Below are positions 1 through 7,866 of a stretch of 15,229 nucleotides of DNA, one piece after another. The stretch is from Cohaesibacteraceae bacterium. GTDB taxonomy: Bacteria > Pseudomonadota > Alphaproteobacteria > Rhizobiales > Cohaesibacteraceae. The first letter of the stretch is position 1. Each line of letters begins with the position of its first letter. Both the position numbers and the translations under genes were made by a program. A model generated the notes under the pieces. It was not told the origin of the DNA. It ran no database searches and saw only the letters and a list, made by a program, of their open reading frames with translations. The stretch covers positions 1 to 15,229 of the forward strand of contig JAESRR010000032.1 in NCBI GenBank assembly GCA_016764535.1, written 5' to 3'.

Positions 1-182
1 AAAACGATTTCGAATTTACTTTCCGGATCCTTGATCATTTCACAGGCCTCGCGCGCACTGGAAACTTTAGAAACATTACTTAAACCGATCTTGCCCAGGG
101 TCACAGATATGATGTTCATCATAAACTCGTCGTCATCTACGACGAGGACCGCTTTGCCAGGATTATCAATCATTGTCGCCAT
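1..182 (-). CDS. CheY-like response regulator receiver protein (partial, C-terminus outside window)
   Basis: Reading the minus strand from the ATG at 182 gives a protein beginning MATMIDNPGKAVLVVDDDEF, followed by about 40 more residues to the window edge. The hydrophobic strand followed by the acidic triplet DDD is the start of a receiver (REC) domain; the phospho-acceptor Asp would lie just beyond the edge. An AAGGGAG Shine-Dalgarno-like run (186-192) sits 3 nt before this ATG; a second in-frame ATG at 173 would have 12 nt spacing, so the exact start is uncertain. It begins 39 bp after the stop of the hybrid histidine kinase on the same strand, so I infer co-transcription and that it may accept phosphate from that kinase's HPt domains. 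Whether it is a stand-alone CheY type or carries an output domain cannot be seen. Confidence 0.85.
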   Translation of the reverse strand, partial: MATMIDNPGKAVLVVDDDEFMMNIISVTLGKIGLSNVSKVSSAREACEMIKDPESKFEIV

Positions 183-221
183 AAGCTCCCTTACGCTGAA
201 TTCATAATAGCTGTGAGTTAT

Positions 222-3200
222 TCAAAGTGTATTAATGTAGTCCTCGACAGCGCAAAACATCATGTCGATATTTTTCACCAGTCTGTCAATTTCTTCCCAG
301 TCTTCCAGTTTTCCCGCAGTTTCCATAGCTTCAAAGTGATCTGCGAGTGCAATTGCTCCGATGCTGCGCGTCGAAGATTTGATTTTGTGAGCATGGTCTT
401 TCACTGCGGCTGGCAGTTTTTCACCATAAGCATCATGAATGTCCTTGATAATCTGCCGTGCCGGATCGAGATATCCCTTTAATAATTCCACCTGGATCTC
501 ATCGTCATCGCCAACATATTGAGCAAGAACGGAACGATCTACAGGCCCGGGAACATCAGCACCAACATCTTCAACACCCAGAGCCAGAATGTAGTCGATA
601 ACCGGATCAAAAACGTTGTCGAGGCCAGCCATCAGTATATTGATTTCATCCCAGTCTTCAGCCTTGCCTGCCTCTTCCAGAGCGTCAAAGTGATCTCCAA
701 GAACGATCGCTCCAACGCTTCGCGTCGAGGATTTTATTTTGTGCGCATGGTCTTTAACGTCAGCTGCCAGATTATTTTCACTGGCCAGTTTGATGTCTTT
801 TACAATTTCCTTTGCCGGATCTACATATCCTTTGAGGAGTTCAACCTGAATATCATCATCATCCCCGACATACTGCGCCAGGACCGAGCGATCTACAGGT
901 GAATTATGACTATCCGGACCCGGGTTATCGTTGACAGATTCTGGATGTTTTTCGCGCGTAATATCAAGATCAGCGCGTTCGATAGTCCGCGTAATCCACG
1001 TCTTCATCAGTTTTGCCAGAGCTTGCAGTTCAACCGGTTTGGACAAATAATCATCCATACCGGCTTCGATGCAATTGTCATCTTCACCCTGCAATGCATT
1101 GGCCGTAACGGCGACAATTGGAAGTCTTGGCTTGTTGTATTTTTCTTCATCTGCCCGAATGGCAGCAGTCAGTTCATATCCGTCAATTATCGGCATATGA
1201 CAATCAGTAAGCAACAATGCAAAATTGTGTTCTTTCATCACATCAAGGGCATGTTGCCCATCATCGGTGATAATTACTGCATACCCAAGAAGATGTAGCT
1301 GACGACGTATGACTTCCTGATTGGTCAAATTGTCTTCGGCCACCAGAACCAGCTCGTTATTGTTTTCTGCTTCTTCAATTGTTGGCACAGTGGACGCCAC
1401 AGTGACTTCCAGAGCTTCCCTGATCACGATTTCCGGACTTGCACGCCCGGCTGCTACTGCTATTCCAGACAGAAACGACGAACGTTTCAGCGGCAGGCAA
1501 TCAACCGACACGACATCCGATAGTTGCCCGGTCGGCGTTGCAGAACGATCTGCATCCAGAACCACAAATCGAATGTTGTTTTCACCAGCCAGCATGCGTA
1601 AGCGCGTAATTGCGGAGTCCCGTGTTGCGGAAGAACGCGAATGACCAAGCAATACAACATCCGGCAGGTTTTTGTTTTTCAAACATTTTGAAAAAATGTC
1701 TTCAGCATTTTCATAACTATCAGCAGTCTGTATGTCAGCACCATGATGTTCAAGATAGATCCGCGTATAATCACGGGTTTTGGCATCATCAATAACTCCC
1801 AGGACTGTCAGACCATCCAGACTGGATTTCTCTTTGATTTTGTTTTCTTCGTCGAATTCAATGAGCGGCATGCGGAGACTAAATACCGATCCATGGTTTA
1901 GTTCACTGGTTACGGTAATTTCACCGTCCATCAATTCGGATAATGTTTTACAAATTGACAGGCCCAGACCCGTTCCACCAAATTTGCGGGTCGTTGCAGC
2001 CTCTGCTTGATAAAACGGTTTGAACAAGCCTTCGACCACTTCTTTAGCCATACCGATGCCGTTGTCCGCGATTGCCACAGTTAGTTCTGATTTGCCGGTG
2101 GTTTCATCTGTGTCAATTTTTGCGGCAATTGTTATTTCGCCCTGTAATTTATCGGTGGTGGTTGTAAACTTGGTCGCATTGCCCATCAAATTGAACAGGA
2201 TTTGTCTCAAACGAACTGGATCACTGACGATGGCATCAGGAATATCCGGATCGATAAATAGATGCAGATGCAGTTGTTTTTTGCTGACGATCGGCAGCAG
2301 GGTCTCGGTAACACCTTCCAGAATATCCCGAACCGAAACTTTAACTTCTTCTATTTCCAGTTTGCCCGCCTCGATTTTTGAGAAATCGAGAATATCATTG
2401 ATGATGTTGAGCAGTGAGAATGCAGATTCGCGAACTGTTGCAACCAGGCTTTGTTGATCATGTTCCAGTTTTGTCGTGCGCAACAGATCAATCATCCCGA
2501 TAACGCCATTCATCGGCGTACGAATTTCATGGCTCATTGTAGCGAGGAACATGGATTTTGCGCTATTTGCTGCATCCGCTTCGTCTTTGGCAGATTCCAG
2601 TGCCAGTTGCGATTTTTTACGCTCAAACACCAACCCAAGCTGGGCGCCGATCTGGGATAGTGTTGCTATCAGAGAATCATCAACCTTGTGAATATTCTGG
2701 TCAAAAAATTCAAGTACAGCTACAGCATGTCCGTCTGAAAGCACTGGAAATGCCACGGCGCTTTCAATCGACGTTCCCTTGCATCCTTCTGCACGCATAA
2801 AATTTTTGTCATTTGACAAATCATCAACCAGCACGGATTTACCGGTGTCCAGCACTCTTCCCGGCAACCCTGTGCCAAGTCCAAACTCGGTTTCATTCGT
2901 GAGATTAATAAAGTCATTGTATTCTTCAGTTTCGTCAACACTCCAGATCCCGGTAGGTATCAGCAAATCGGTGTTGGTCTCGGATACCAGGTAACAATGT
3001 CCCAATGCCCAACCGGAGTGTCCGCGAATTGTATCAAGAACCGATTTCAATGCTTCATTGAAGTCCAGTGACCGGTTGGCGGCGGCGGCTGTCTCGCTCA
3101 ACAAGCTCACAATCCGGCTTTTGATATGAAGTTCTTCTTCTGCTTCCTTGCGATTTGAAATGTCATAATTCCAGATCACCACAGAATTCTGCCCGCCAAA

Positions 3201-4691
3201 TGACATGGGGCGCCAATCTGCCAGACACCACCACATTGTACCATCCGGGCGGCAGCGCAGGTTTTCACGCTCTATAAGTGAACCGTCTTGCTCAAAATCA
3301 CTCCAATATTGCTCAATCTGGTGTTTGTTCACATAACTTGCAACAACCTGCTCTGTATGGGTTTCATGGTCCTGATCGAAACCAAACATCTCGATATAAC
3401 GCTCATTCGCATAGAGGCGTTGCCTATCCTTGCGCGCAATAATGGAGATTCCGAAAGGACTGGTTGCCAGAATTTCAAGTAATCTGGCTTCACTATCGCG
3501 CAAGGCATTGTCGGCCAAAACCTGCTGCGTGACGTTACTGGTTGCACCACGATAACCCAGAAACTCGCCATTCTCGTCAAATACCGGATTACCATTTACA
3601 GTGTAATGGATTTCTTCCCCGTCTGCTGTGTGCATGGAAACTTTCAGATTGCGGAATGGCTGTCTGTTTTCAAGTACCTTGCGATGTTCATCCCAAAATT
3701 CGGCATTGTCGCTCAACTCATCTTCGCTCAAATCGTCAAACCGGGTTTTGCCAATTATATCAGCTTTGGTTTTTCCGGTTGCACGCAGGAAATTATCAGA
3801 AATATAGGTATATCGTAATTTTGCATCCATCTCCCAGATGACATCGGTTGCAATTTCGGCAATTTGCCGAAACCGCTGCTCGCTTTCTCGCATGGCTGTT
3901 TCAGCAGTCTTGCGTTCCGATATCTCCTGTTCAAGATGAAGGGTCCGGTCCGTGACCATTTCCTCCAGCCTGTCTTTATATTCAACAAGCGAATCGTAGG
4001 TAAGTCGCAGATCCGTGTGCATTTCATGAATGGCGCGGGCGATGTCATCAAATTCATTTATCGGTGCATCATCCTTGCCGCCCTTGCCCAGTCTTAGTGG
4101 TCTCTGCAAACTATCTGCATCAAGGGTCCTTGCGTAATCTGCAAGAGATATCAAATGTCGCGTGACAAGTCTTTGAAGGATGATGAATAGAAACCCGGCC
4201 ACCATAAAGATGAGTAGCCCAACACTAAAAAATATTTCAGCGCCTTTTTCCAAAACCCTCGAATAAACACCGTCAAGGCTGGCAACTACCAGGAGCGTAC
4301 CGGCATGCATTTGCCTGCCAACCGATGTATGCATCAACGGGAATTCGGCAGAAACGACATTGTCCGAAACCTGTTTCCCTGCGCTCCAGGCATATTCACC
4401 ATCAGTGGCGATGGCCAAATACTCAATATCCTGCAATTTTAGCAGGCCGTCGAGTTGAACCTGAATGAGTTTTTCATCATAAATCCAGATGCTTGATGCC
4501 AGGCTTTCCAGCTGAGTGCTACGGATTTGTTCGATACGGGCGTGGATTGAATTAACGTCTGTCTGGTAATCGCGATAAAGCTGGAATGACACTGTAGACA
4601 CTGTCAAAAACACACTGAAGAGCACCGTCACCAGAATTAACTGACGTGCAACGCTACTCTTGCTCCGCTTTAAAATGGCACCAGCAGCCAC
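222..4691 (-). CDS. Membrane hybrid sensor histidine kinase with two PAS, GAF, two receivers and two HPt domains
   Basis: This 1489-aa protein has a hydrophobic helix near residues 17-38, an extracytoplasmic segment to about 150, a second helix at 151-173, and a HAMP-like/coiled-coil region to about 265. PAS domains lie at about 268-390 and 398-515, and a GAF domain at 525-690. HisKA carries HEIRTP with H721. The HATPase domain has an N-box around N834/N838, DNGIG at 876-880 and GGTGLGL at 905-911. A first receiver (about 958-1075) has G1016 where the phospho-Asp should be. A second receiver (1114-1230) is intact: E1119/D1120, D1163, T1196, K1218. Two HPt modules follow (H1317 and H1435). The expected relay is H721 to D1163 to an HPt histidine to a separate regulator, probably the receiver gene just downstream. 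The start is GTG with GGGAG 6 nt upstream. The signal sensed cannot be predicted. Confidence 0.95.
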   Translation of the reverse strand: MAAGAILKRSKSSVARQLILVTVLFSVFLTVSTVSFQLYRDYQTDVNSIHARIEQIRSTQLESLASSIWIYDEKLIQVQLDGLLKLQDIEYLAIATDGEYAWSAGKQVSDNVVSAEFPLMHTSVGRQMHAGTLLVVASLDGVYSRVLEKGAEIFFSVGLLIFMVAGFLFIILQRLVTRHLISLADYARTLDADSLQRPLRLGKGGKDDAPINEFDDIARAIHEMHTDLRLTYDSLVEYKDRLEEMVTDRTLHLEQEISERKTAETAMRESEQRFRQIAEIATDVIWEMDAKLRYTYISDNFLRATGKTKADIIGKTRFDDLSEDELSDNAEFWDEHRKVLENRQPFRNLKVSMHTADGEEIHYTVNGNPVFDENGEFLGYRGATSNVTQQVLADNALRDSEARLLEILATSPFGISIIARKDRQRLYANERYIEMFGFDQDHETHTEQVVASYVNKHQIEQYWSDFEQDGSLIERENLRCRPDGTMWWCLADWRPMSFGGQNSVVIWNYDISNRKEAEEELHIKSRIVSLLSETAAAANRSLDFNEALKSVLDTIRGHSGWALGHCYLVSETNTDLLIPTGIWSVDETEEYNDFINLTNETEFGLGTGLPGRVLDTGKSVLVDDLSNDKNFMRAEGCKGTSIESAVAFPVLSDGHAVAVLEFFDQNIHKVDDSLIATLSQIGAQLGLVFERKKSQLALESAKDEADAANSAKSMFLATMSHEIRTPMNGVIGMIDLLRTTKLEHDQQSLVATVRESAFSLLNIINDILDFSKIEAGKLEIEEVKVSVRDILEGVTETLLPIVSKKQLHLHLFIDPDIPDAIVSDPVRLRQILFNLMGNATKFTTTTDKLQGEITIAAKIDTDETTGKSELTVAIADNGIGMAKEVVEGLFKPFYQAEAATTRKFGGTGLGLSICKTLSELMDGEITVTSELNHGSVFSLRMPLIEFDEENKIKEKSSLDGLTVLGVIDDAKTRDYTRIYLEHHGADIQTADSYENAEDIFSKCLKNKNLPDVVLLGHSRSSATRDSAITRLRMLAGENNIRFVVLDADRSATPTGQLSDVVSVDCLPLKRSSFLSGIAVAAGRASPEIVIREALEVTVASTVPTIEEAENNNELVLVAEDNLTNQEVIRRQLHLLGYAVIITDDGQHALDVMKEHNFALLLTDCHMPIIDGYELTAAIRADEEKYNKPRLPIVAVTANALQGEDDNCIEAGMDDYLSKPVELQALAKLMKTWITRTIERADLDITREKHPESVNDNPGPDSHNSPVDRSVLAQYVGDDDDIQVELLKGYVDPAKEIVKDIKLASENNLAADVKDHAHKIKSSTRSVGAIVLGDHFDALEEAGKAEDWDEINILMAGLDNVFDPVIDYILALGVEDVGADVPGPVDRSVLAQYVGDDDEIQVELLKGYLDPARQIIKDIHDAYGEKLPAAVKDHAHKIKSSTRSIGAIALADHFEAMETAGKLEDWEEIDRLVKNIDMMFCAVEDYINTL
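225..896 (-). repeat. Tandem duplication encoding two HPt domains
   Basis: The C-terminus of the hybrid kinase contains two copies of an HPt module about 103 aa long, offset by exactly 118 codons (354 bp). Copy 1 starts at nucleotide 896 and copy 2 at 542, reading leftward. Both begin VDRSVLAQYVGDDD and both contain KDHAHKIKSSTRS, which includes the phospho-accepting histidine. By hand count about 71 of 103 aligned residues are identical, while many third codon positions differ. The link between the copies is short and contains PGP just before the second copy. Confidence 0.9.
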
Positions 4692-4697
4692 TTTTCA

Positions 4698-4702
4698 CTC
4701 CC
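4698..4702 (-). promoter_or_regulatory. Ribosome binding site supporting the GTG start of the histidine kinase
   Basis: On the minus strand GGGAG is followed by 6 nt and then GTG at 4691. No ATG in the same frame lies closer to this site, so the GTG is the best-supported start and places the first transmembrane helix right after a short basic leader (KRSKSSVAR). Confidence 0.7.
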
Positions 4703-4787
4703 AAATCCATCGCCCGTCCCGGCGTCAATTCAATTTAGTCTCGATAAAACCGTAACAGGGATCTGGAAATATTCGGTTAGCGGAACG

Positions 4788-4805
4788 ACCAACTACATTG
4801 TTGGT
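4788..4805. promoter_or_regulatory. Perfect inverted repeat in the divergent intergenic region (possible operator)
   Basis: ACCAAC and GTTGGT are perfect reverse complements separated by 6 nt. The element lies about 97 bp upstream of the kinase start and about 147 bp upstream of the small membrane protein start, within the 260-bp divergent spacer. No clear sigma-70 promoter was found beside it. A role as an operator is an inference from symmetry and position only. Confidence 0.3.
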
Positions 4806-4951
4806 AAAACAGATATTAAGATGCCGCTTACACCGGTATTTGTAATTAATTGAAGCTGGCGCACTTGCCGTTCCGTTATTAATGCGCAATTTTATAGGCA
4901 AGGGGCGCTGCACAGCGCATATTTGGCGCAATGCCACAGGAACCAAAACCT

Positions 4952-5299
4952 ATGTTTACGATTTTATTTGGCCGCATCAGAGCAATTTTTGCCTTCATAG
5001 GGCGTTTTGCCGGGCTTTGGTTGCTTGCTGGAGCGCTGGTAACACTTGTTCTTGACGGGACCCGTTCCATTGCTGCATCCAGTATCGTATTAACGCCACT
5101 TGGAGAAACCTGGTTCAAATTGCACACCGCAAGTTTGCACATTTCACAGGCTTTTGTGCAACGTTATCTACTTCCGGAAATCTGGGATCCAGGCATCCAG
5201 ACACTTTTATTGCTCCCGTCATGGGTCGTTCTGGGAGTTTTGGGACTTGTGTTTCTTATCGTCTGCCGGAAACGCCCTCATCGTGTCAGACCAGCTTAG
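4952..5299 (+). CDS. Small conserved inner-membrane protein, two predicted helices, function unknown
   Basis: A 115-aa protein starting at the ATG at 4952, which has AGGA about 10 nt upstream. The in-frame ATG at 4931 (7 codons longer) has no visible ribosome site. A hydrophobic helix spans about residues 12-33 and a second about 83-104, followed by a basic tail ([11 protein letters not shown]), so both termini probably face the cytoplasm. Between the helices is a polar extracytoplasmic loop with [17 protein letters not shown] and a Trp-Asp-Pro. From memory, small alphaproteobacterial membrane proteins share this Arg-Ser-Ile-Ala...Leu-Thr-Pro-Leu-Gly pattern; no function is known to me. It ends 50 bp before msrA on the same strand, with no terminator between, so the two may share a transcript. 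An antisense open frame covers part of it but resembles nothing. Confidence 0.75.
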   Translation: MFTILFGRIRAIFAFIGRFAGLWLLAGALVTLVLDGTRSIAASSIVLTPLGETWFKLHTASLHISQAFVQRYLLPEIWDPGIQTLLLLPSWVVLGVLGLVFLIVCRKRPHRVRPA

Positions 5300-5349
5300 G
5301 CGAGATCACCAATCCGGCAATTTCAATCTATTTCCATAAAGAAAAAGCG

Positions 5350-6006
5350 ATGTCACTCTGGACCATGTTAACAAATAAAACATCCATTCCGGCAAAAGCC
5401 GATGCTTTACCCGGCCGTAAAACACCCGTTGATCCAGGCACAAAACATTTTTTGTCCGGCGAAAATCTAAAGCCGCCCTTCGCGTCTGGATTGGAAATTA
5501 TCTACATTGCCATGGGGTGTTTTTGGGGTGCTGAACGAAAGTTCCATGATACGCCCGGTGTCTTTGTTACAGCTGTTGGTTACATGTCCGGTACGACAGA
5601 AAACCCGACTTATCAGGAAGTTTGCACTGGTGGAACCGGGCACACGGAAGCCGTGATGGTGGTTTTTGACCCGGATAAAATTTCTCTGATCGATTTGTTG
5701 ACTGTGTTTTGGGAGAACCATGATCCCACTCAGGGCATGCGCCAGGGAAATGACGTCGGTACACAGTATCGTTCAGGTATTTATACGACTTCACAGAAAC
5801 AGCTTGATACTGCAACAAAATCAAAGGTAGCTTACCAGAAAGCACTCTCTGACAGAGGCCTGGGCCTGGTTACAACCGAGATTAATCTGGCGGATGAATT
5901 CTATTACGCCGAAGAATATCACCAGCAATATCTGGCTAAAAACCCTGAGGGATATTGCGGCATTGGTGGCACCGGTGTTTCCTGTCCCATCGGTTTATCG
6001 GTCTAG
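5350..6006 (+). CDS. msrA: Peptide-methionine (S)-S-oxide reductase MsrA
   Basis: MsrA reduces methionine-S-sulfoxide, free or in proteins, back to methionine, normally using thioredoxin. The 218-aa product contains the family signature GCFWGAE with catalytic Cys57, the substrate-pocket stretch [13 protein letters not shown], and [30 protein letters not shown] and a C-terminal [10 protein letters not shown] follow; the latter Cys fits a resolving cysteine. The N-terminal extension of roughly 45 residues with ALPGR before the catalytic core matches the longer MsrA type I know from alphaproteobacteria. I chose ATG 5350 because the extra 43 codons open to 5221 overlap the upstream gene in another frame and look non-coding. 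The ribosome site is weak (AAAGAAAA). It follows the small membrane protein and ends at a strong hairpin terminator. No msrB is visible nearby. Confidence 0.96.
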   Translation: MSLWTMLTNKTSIPAKADALPGRKTPVDPGTKHFLSGENLKPPFASGLEIIYIAMGCFWGAERKFHDTPGVFVTAVGYMSGTTENPTYQEVCTGGTGHTEAVMVVFDPDKISLIDLLTVFWENHDPTQGMRQGNDVGTQYRSGIYTTSQKQLDTATKSKVAYQKALSDRGLGLVTTEINLADEFYYAEEYHQQYLAKNPEGYCGIGGTGVSCPIGLSV

Positions 6007-6040
6007 CCGATTTAATATACAAAGACTGCTGCTTAAATAC

Positions 6041-6073
6041 AAAAGGCCGCTGCCTCCATGGCAACGGCCTTTT
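6041..6073. terminator. Bidirectional rho-independent terminator between msrA and the caspase gene
   Basis: AAAAGGCCG (6041-6049) and CGGCCTTTT (6065-6073) are perfect reverse complements. The inner bases TGCC and GGCA extend the stem past one C/A mismatch, leaving a 5-nt loop. The A-tract on one side and the T-tract on the other let the hairpin work in both directions: it lies 35 bp after the msrA stop and 24 bp past the stop of the convergent caspase gene. Confidence 0.88.
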
Positions 6074-6096
6074 GTTCGTTGAAGATTATGCTTTTC

Positions 6097-7647
6097 CTAC
6101 TTGGAAATAGCCGCTCCGATAATTCCACCGATCACTGCCCCGGCAATAAATGCACCAGCAGCATTGTTGTTGTTATTGTTATTGTTGCTGGAATGGCTGT
6201 TGCGGGTAGTTGTCCGACGTTTTTTTGTCCATGTCTTTTTGGGAGCCGTGTGAACAACCACCCGGGCTGCTCTACGTCTTTCAAGCCATGGGCCGTACGC
6301 TGCTCCCGAGTGAACTATGAGTTTGTTGTATTGACCACGATCCATGTAACCGGTTTCAGCATGACCAACAGTTAGCTGCCAGGAAGATATTGCGCGACGA
6401 CTATTACGACCCAAACTTCCATCCACACCTCTTGTGCTATGCCCAATTGATGTCAATCGACCCTGAATTGCCTTGAATTCCGACCGGGAGAAACCAGCGT
6501 CCAGTTCTCCAACCCGTGGATCTGCACGGATTACCTGAGGCTGGGAAGCAGCGACCGAAGCAATTGCAGTTGGGCCAACTGCCACCACGCCAATTGCCCT
6601 CTGGGAACTTTTTGCAGTGTTCCCAATCGGGGTTTGTTGTTGTGTATTGAGGGCCGCAACTACAATACCATCCTGTTTGGCAGCGGCTTTACGCAATCTG
6701 AGAATTTTGAGTCTGGCAATTGCAACGTGATGTCCAAGTGGATACTCATTCAAATACAAATCAAAATCTTCCGGATCTGTACTGTCAATCACAGCCGCCC
6801 AAAGTTCTTTCTCGCTGGCGCTTTCCACTCTGGGTGCCTGGATCTGCGCGGGTGTTGCCGTTCCATTTTTGGCAACGGCTGCTGATCCGTTCAAATAATA
6901 TTCACCCAGAATAGAAGTACTGGTCCATGGTACCTGTTTTTTGCCTGTTGATTTGTGCACGTCTTCACGAACCCGCGAAATCATACTTTGAATTTCAAGA
7001 TTGGGTGTTTCCATGTGCTTCAGCAAAGCTGTCGTAAACGGACTGTGACGCCCCGTACCATCCTGGGCAACCTGCCCGGGCGCTGTTGCATAAACTATCA
7101 TGGATCCTTCGGTGGCTTTCAAATCAGCAAGACCCTGATCCATACTTAAACCACGTGTTCCACCTTTAAAATTTGCCGGTAGTGGATTATTACGGCAGGC
7201 ATCAAGCAAGGCTATCTTCAGCGGAACGTCATCCATCGTACTCAGGATATCGTTCATGCTGATGACTTTGCGACGCAGGTCCTGTCTTTTTGAAATTGTT
7301 CCATGTATCGGGATCAGATAATTTTCACCGTTCACCTGGACGCCATGCCCCGCGTAAAACAGTGTTGCTACATCTGCTCCAACAAGTTTGTCCTGAAATT
7401 TCTCTATGACATCATCCATGCCATCAATATCAAGATTAATACCTACAATGACTTCAAATCCAAGACGTCTCAGACTGGCAGCCATGGCTTTGGCATCATT
7501 GCCTGGATTGGCAAGAGCGGGAACTTTTGTGTAGGTGCTGTTGCCAATTACAAGCGCGATGCGTTTGTCAGCAAAGGCAAATGCACAGGTTGCGAGCATC
7601 GTGGCACCGGCCAGGATACCGACTGCAATTTTTTTAGTGATATTCAT
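6097..7647 (-). CDS. Secreted/periplasmic caspase-family (C14) protein with peptidoglycan-binding-like module and glycine-zipper tail
   Basis: A 516-aa protein whose start (ATG 7647) has GGGAGG 5 nt upstream; a signal peptide follows (KK, then a hydrophobic stretch, AFA at about 24-26). The caspase p20-like fold covers about 28-250: RIALVIGNSTY, YAGHG with catalytic H101, and LLDACRNNP with catalytic C151. A segment around 281-318 (ELWAAVIDSTDPEDFDLYL) resembles the repeat often found after caspase domains in alphaproteobacteria. Residues about 389-445 look like a peptidoglycan-binding domain (IQGRLTSIG, VDGSLGRNSRRAISSWQ). A very basic stretch (APKKTWTKKRRTTTRN), eight consecutive Asn (488-495) and a glycine-zipper hydrophobic end (AGAVIGGIIGAAISK) follow. 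Family members are Cys proteases, often specific for Arg/Lys; the substrate here is unknown. It lies 219 bp downstream of mepA on the same strand. Confidence 0.92.
   Translation of the reverse strand: MNITKKIAVGILAGATMLATCAFAFADKRIALVIGNSTYTKVPALANPGNDAKAMAASLRRLGFEVIVGINLDIDGMDDVIEKFQDKLVGADVATLFYAGHGVQVNGENYLIPIHGTISKRQDLRRKVISMNDILSTMDDVPLKIALLDACRNNPLPANFKGGTRGLSMDQGLADLKATEGSMIVYATAPGQVAQDGTGRHSPFTTALLKHMETPNLEIQSMISRVREDVHKSTGKKQVPWTSTSILGEYYLNGSAAVAKNGTATPAQIQAPRVESASEKELWAAVIDSTDPEDFDLYLNEYPLGHHVAIARLKILRLRKAAAKQDGIVVAALNTQQQTPIGNTAKSSQRAIGVVAVGPTAIASVAASQPQVIRADPRVGELDAGFSRSEFKAIQGRLTSIGHSTRGVDGSLGRNSRRAISSWQLTVGHAETGYMDRGQYNKLIVHSGAAYGPWLERRRAARVVVHTAPKKTWTKKRRTTTRNSHSSNNNNNNNNAAGAFIAGAVIGGIIGAAISK
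6163..6186 (-). repeat. Trinucleotide tract encoding poly-Asn in the caspase-family protein
   Basis: Eight consecutive Asn codons, a mix of AAC and AAT, read leftward from 6186. As an in-frame triplet tract, changes in copy number would alter linker length without shifting the frame. It separates the basic region from the glycine-zipper end of the protein. Confidence 0.85.
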
Positions 7648-7652
7648 TGTTG

Positions 7653-7658
7653 CCTCCC
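7653..7658 (-). promoter_or_regulatory. Strong ribosome binding site fixing the start of the caspase-family gene
   Basis: GGGAGG on the minus strand, 5 nt before ATG 7647. It excludes the 24-codon extension open to 7719, and the protein then begins directly with a signal peptide. Confidence 0.85.
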
Positions 7659-7866
7659 GGCCTGAATTATCTGGATTGAACACATCCCGGGGAAAAGTGT
7701 ATCGGCTGCCGGGTGTCAATCATGAAAGTCGTTGATCTGCATTCAGACTAGGCCAGCAATTCTGAACACTGCCTGAACGCAATTATTGTGGCGAGTATAC
7801 CCGTCTTACAAACTGATGCAATCCTGTGGCGAATTGATGGTTACCCGACCTGTTCCAACCCCTCTT

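Noticed and set aside
2020..2457. Long open frame on the plus strand (145 codons) inside the kinase gene
   Set aside because: It is the antisense shadow of the conserved HisKA/HATPase region; the translation is Ser/Ile-rich and resembles no family.
4905..4918. GCGCTG-CA-CAGCGC hairpin before the small membrane protein
   Set aside because: The symmetry is real, but the loop is minimal, no T-run follows, and no gene ends there that would need a terminator.
4879..5142. Open frame on the minus strand opposite the small membrane protein
   Set aside because: Its product has no recognisable pattern, and the plus-strand frame has two clear helices and a family resemblance.
5221..5349. Upstream extension of msrA by 43 codons
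   Set aside because: It overlaps the preceding gene in a different frame, has no ribosome site, and the family N-terminus fits the start at 5350.
6566..6582. Palindrome GCAGTTGG-G-CCAACTGC
   Set aside because: It lies inside the Ala/Val-rich linker of the caspase coding region, far from any start, so it is most simply a coincidence of coding sequence.
7762..7778. CTGAAC repeated with 11-bp spacing, like a Pho box
   Set aside because: Only the spacing agrees; the half-sites differ from CTGTCA and no -10 box is suitably placed.
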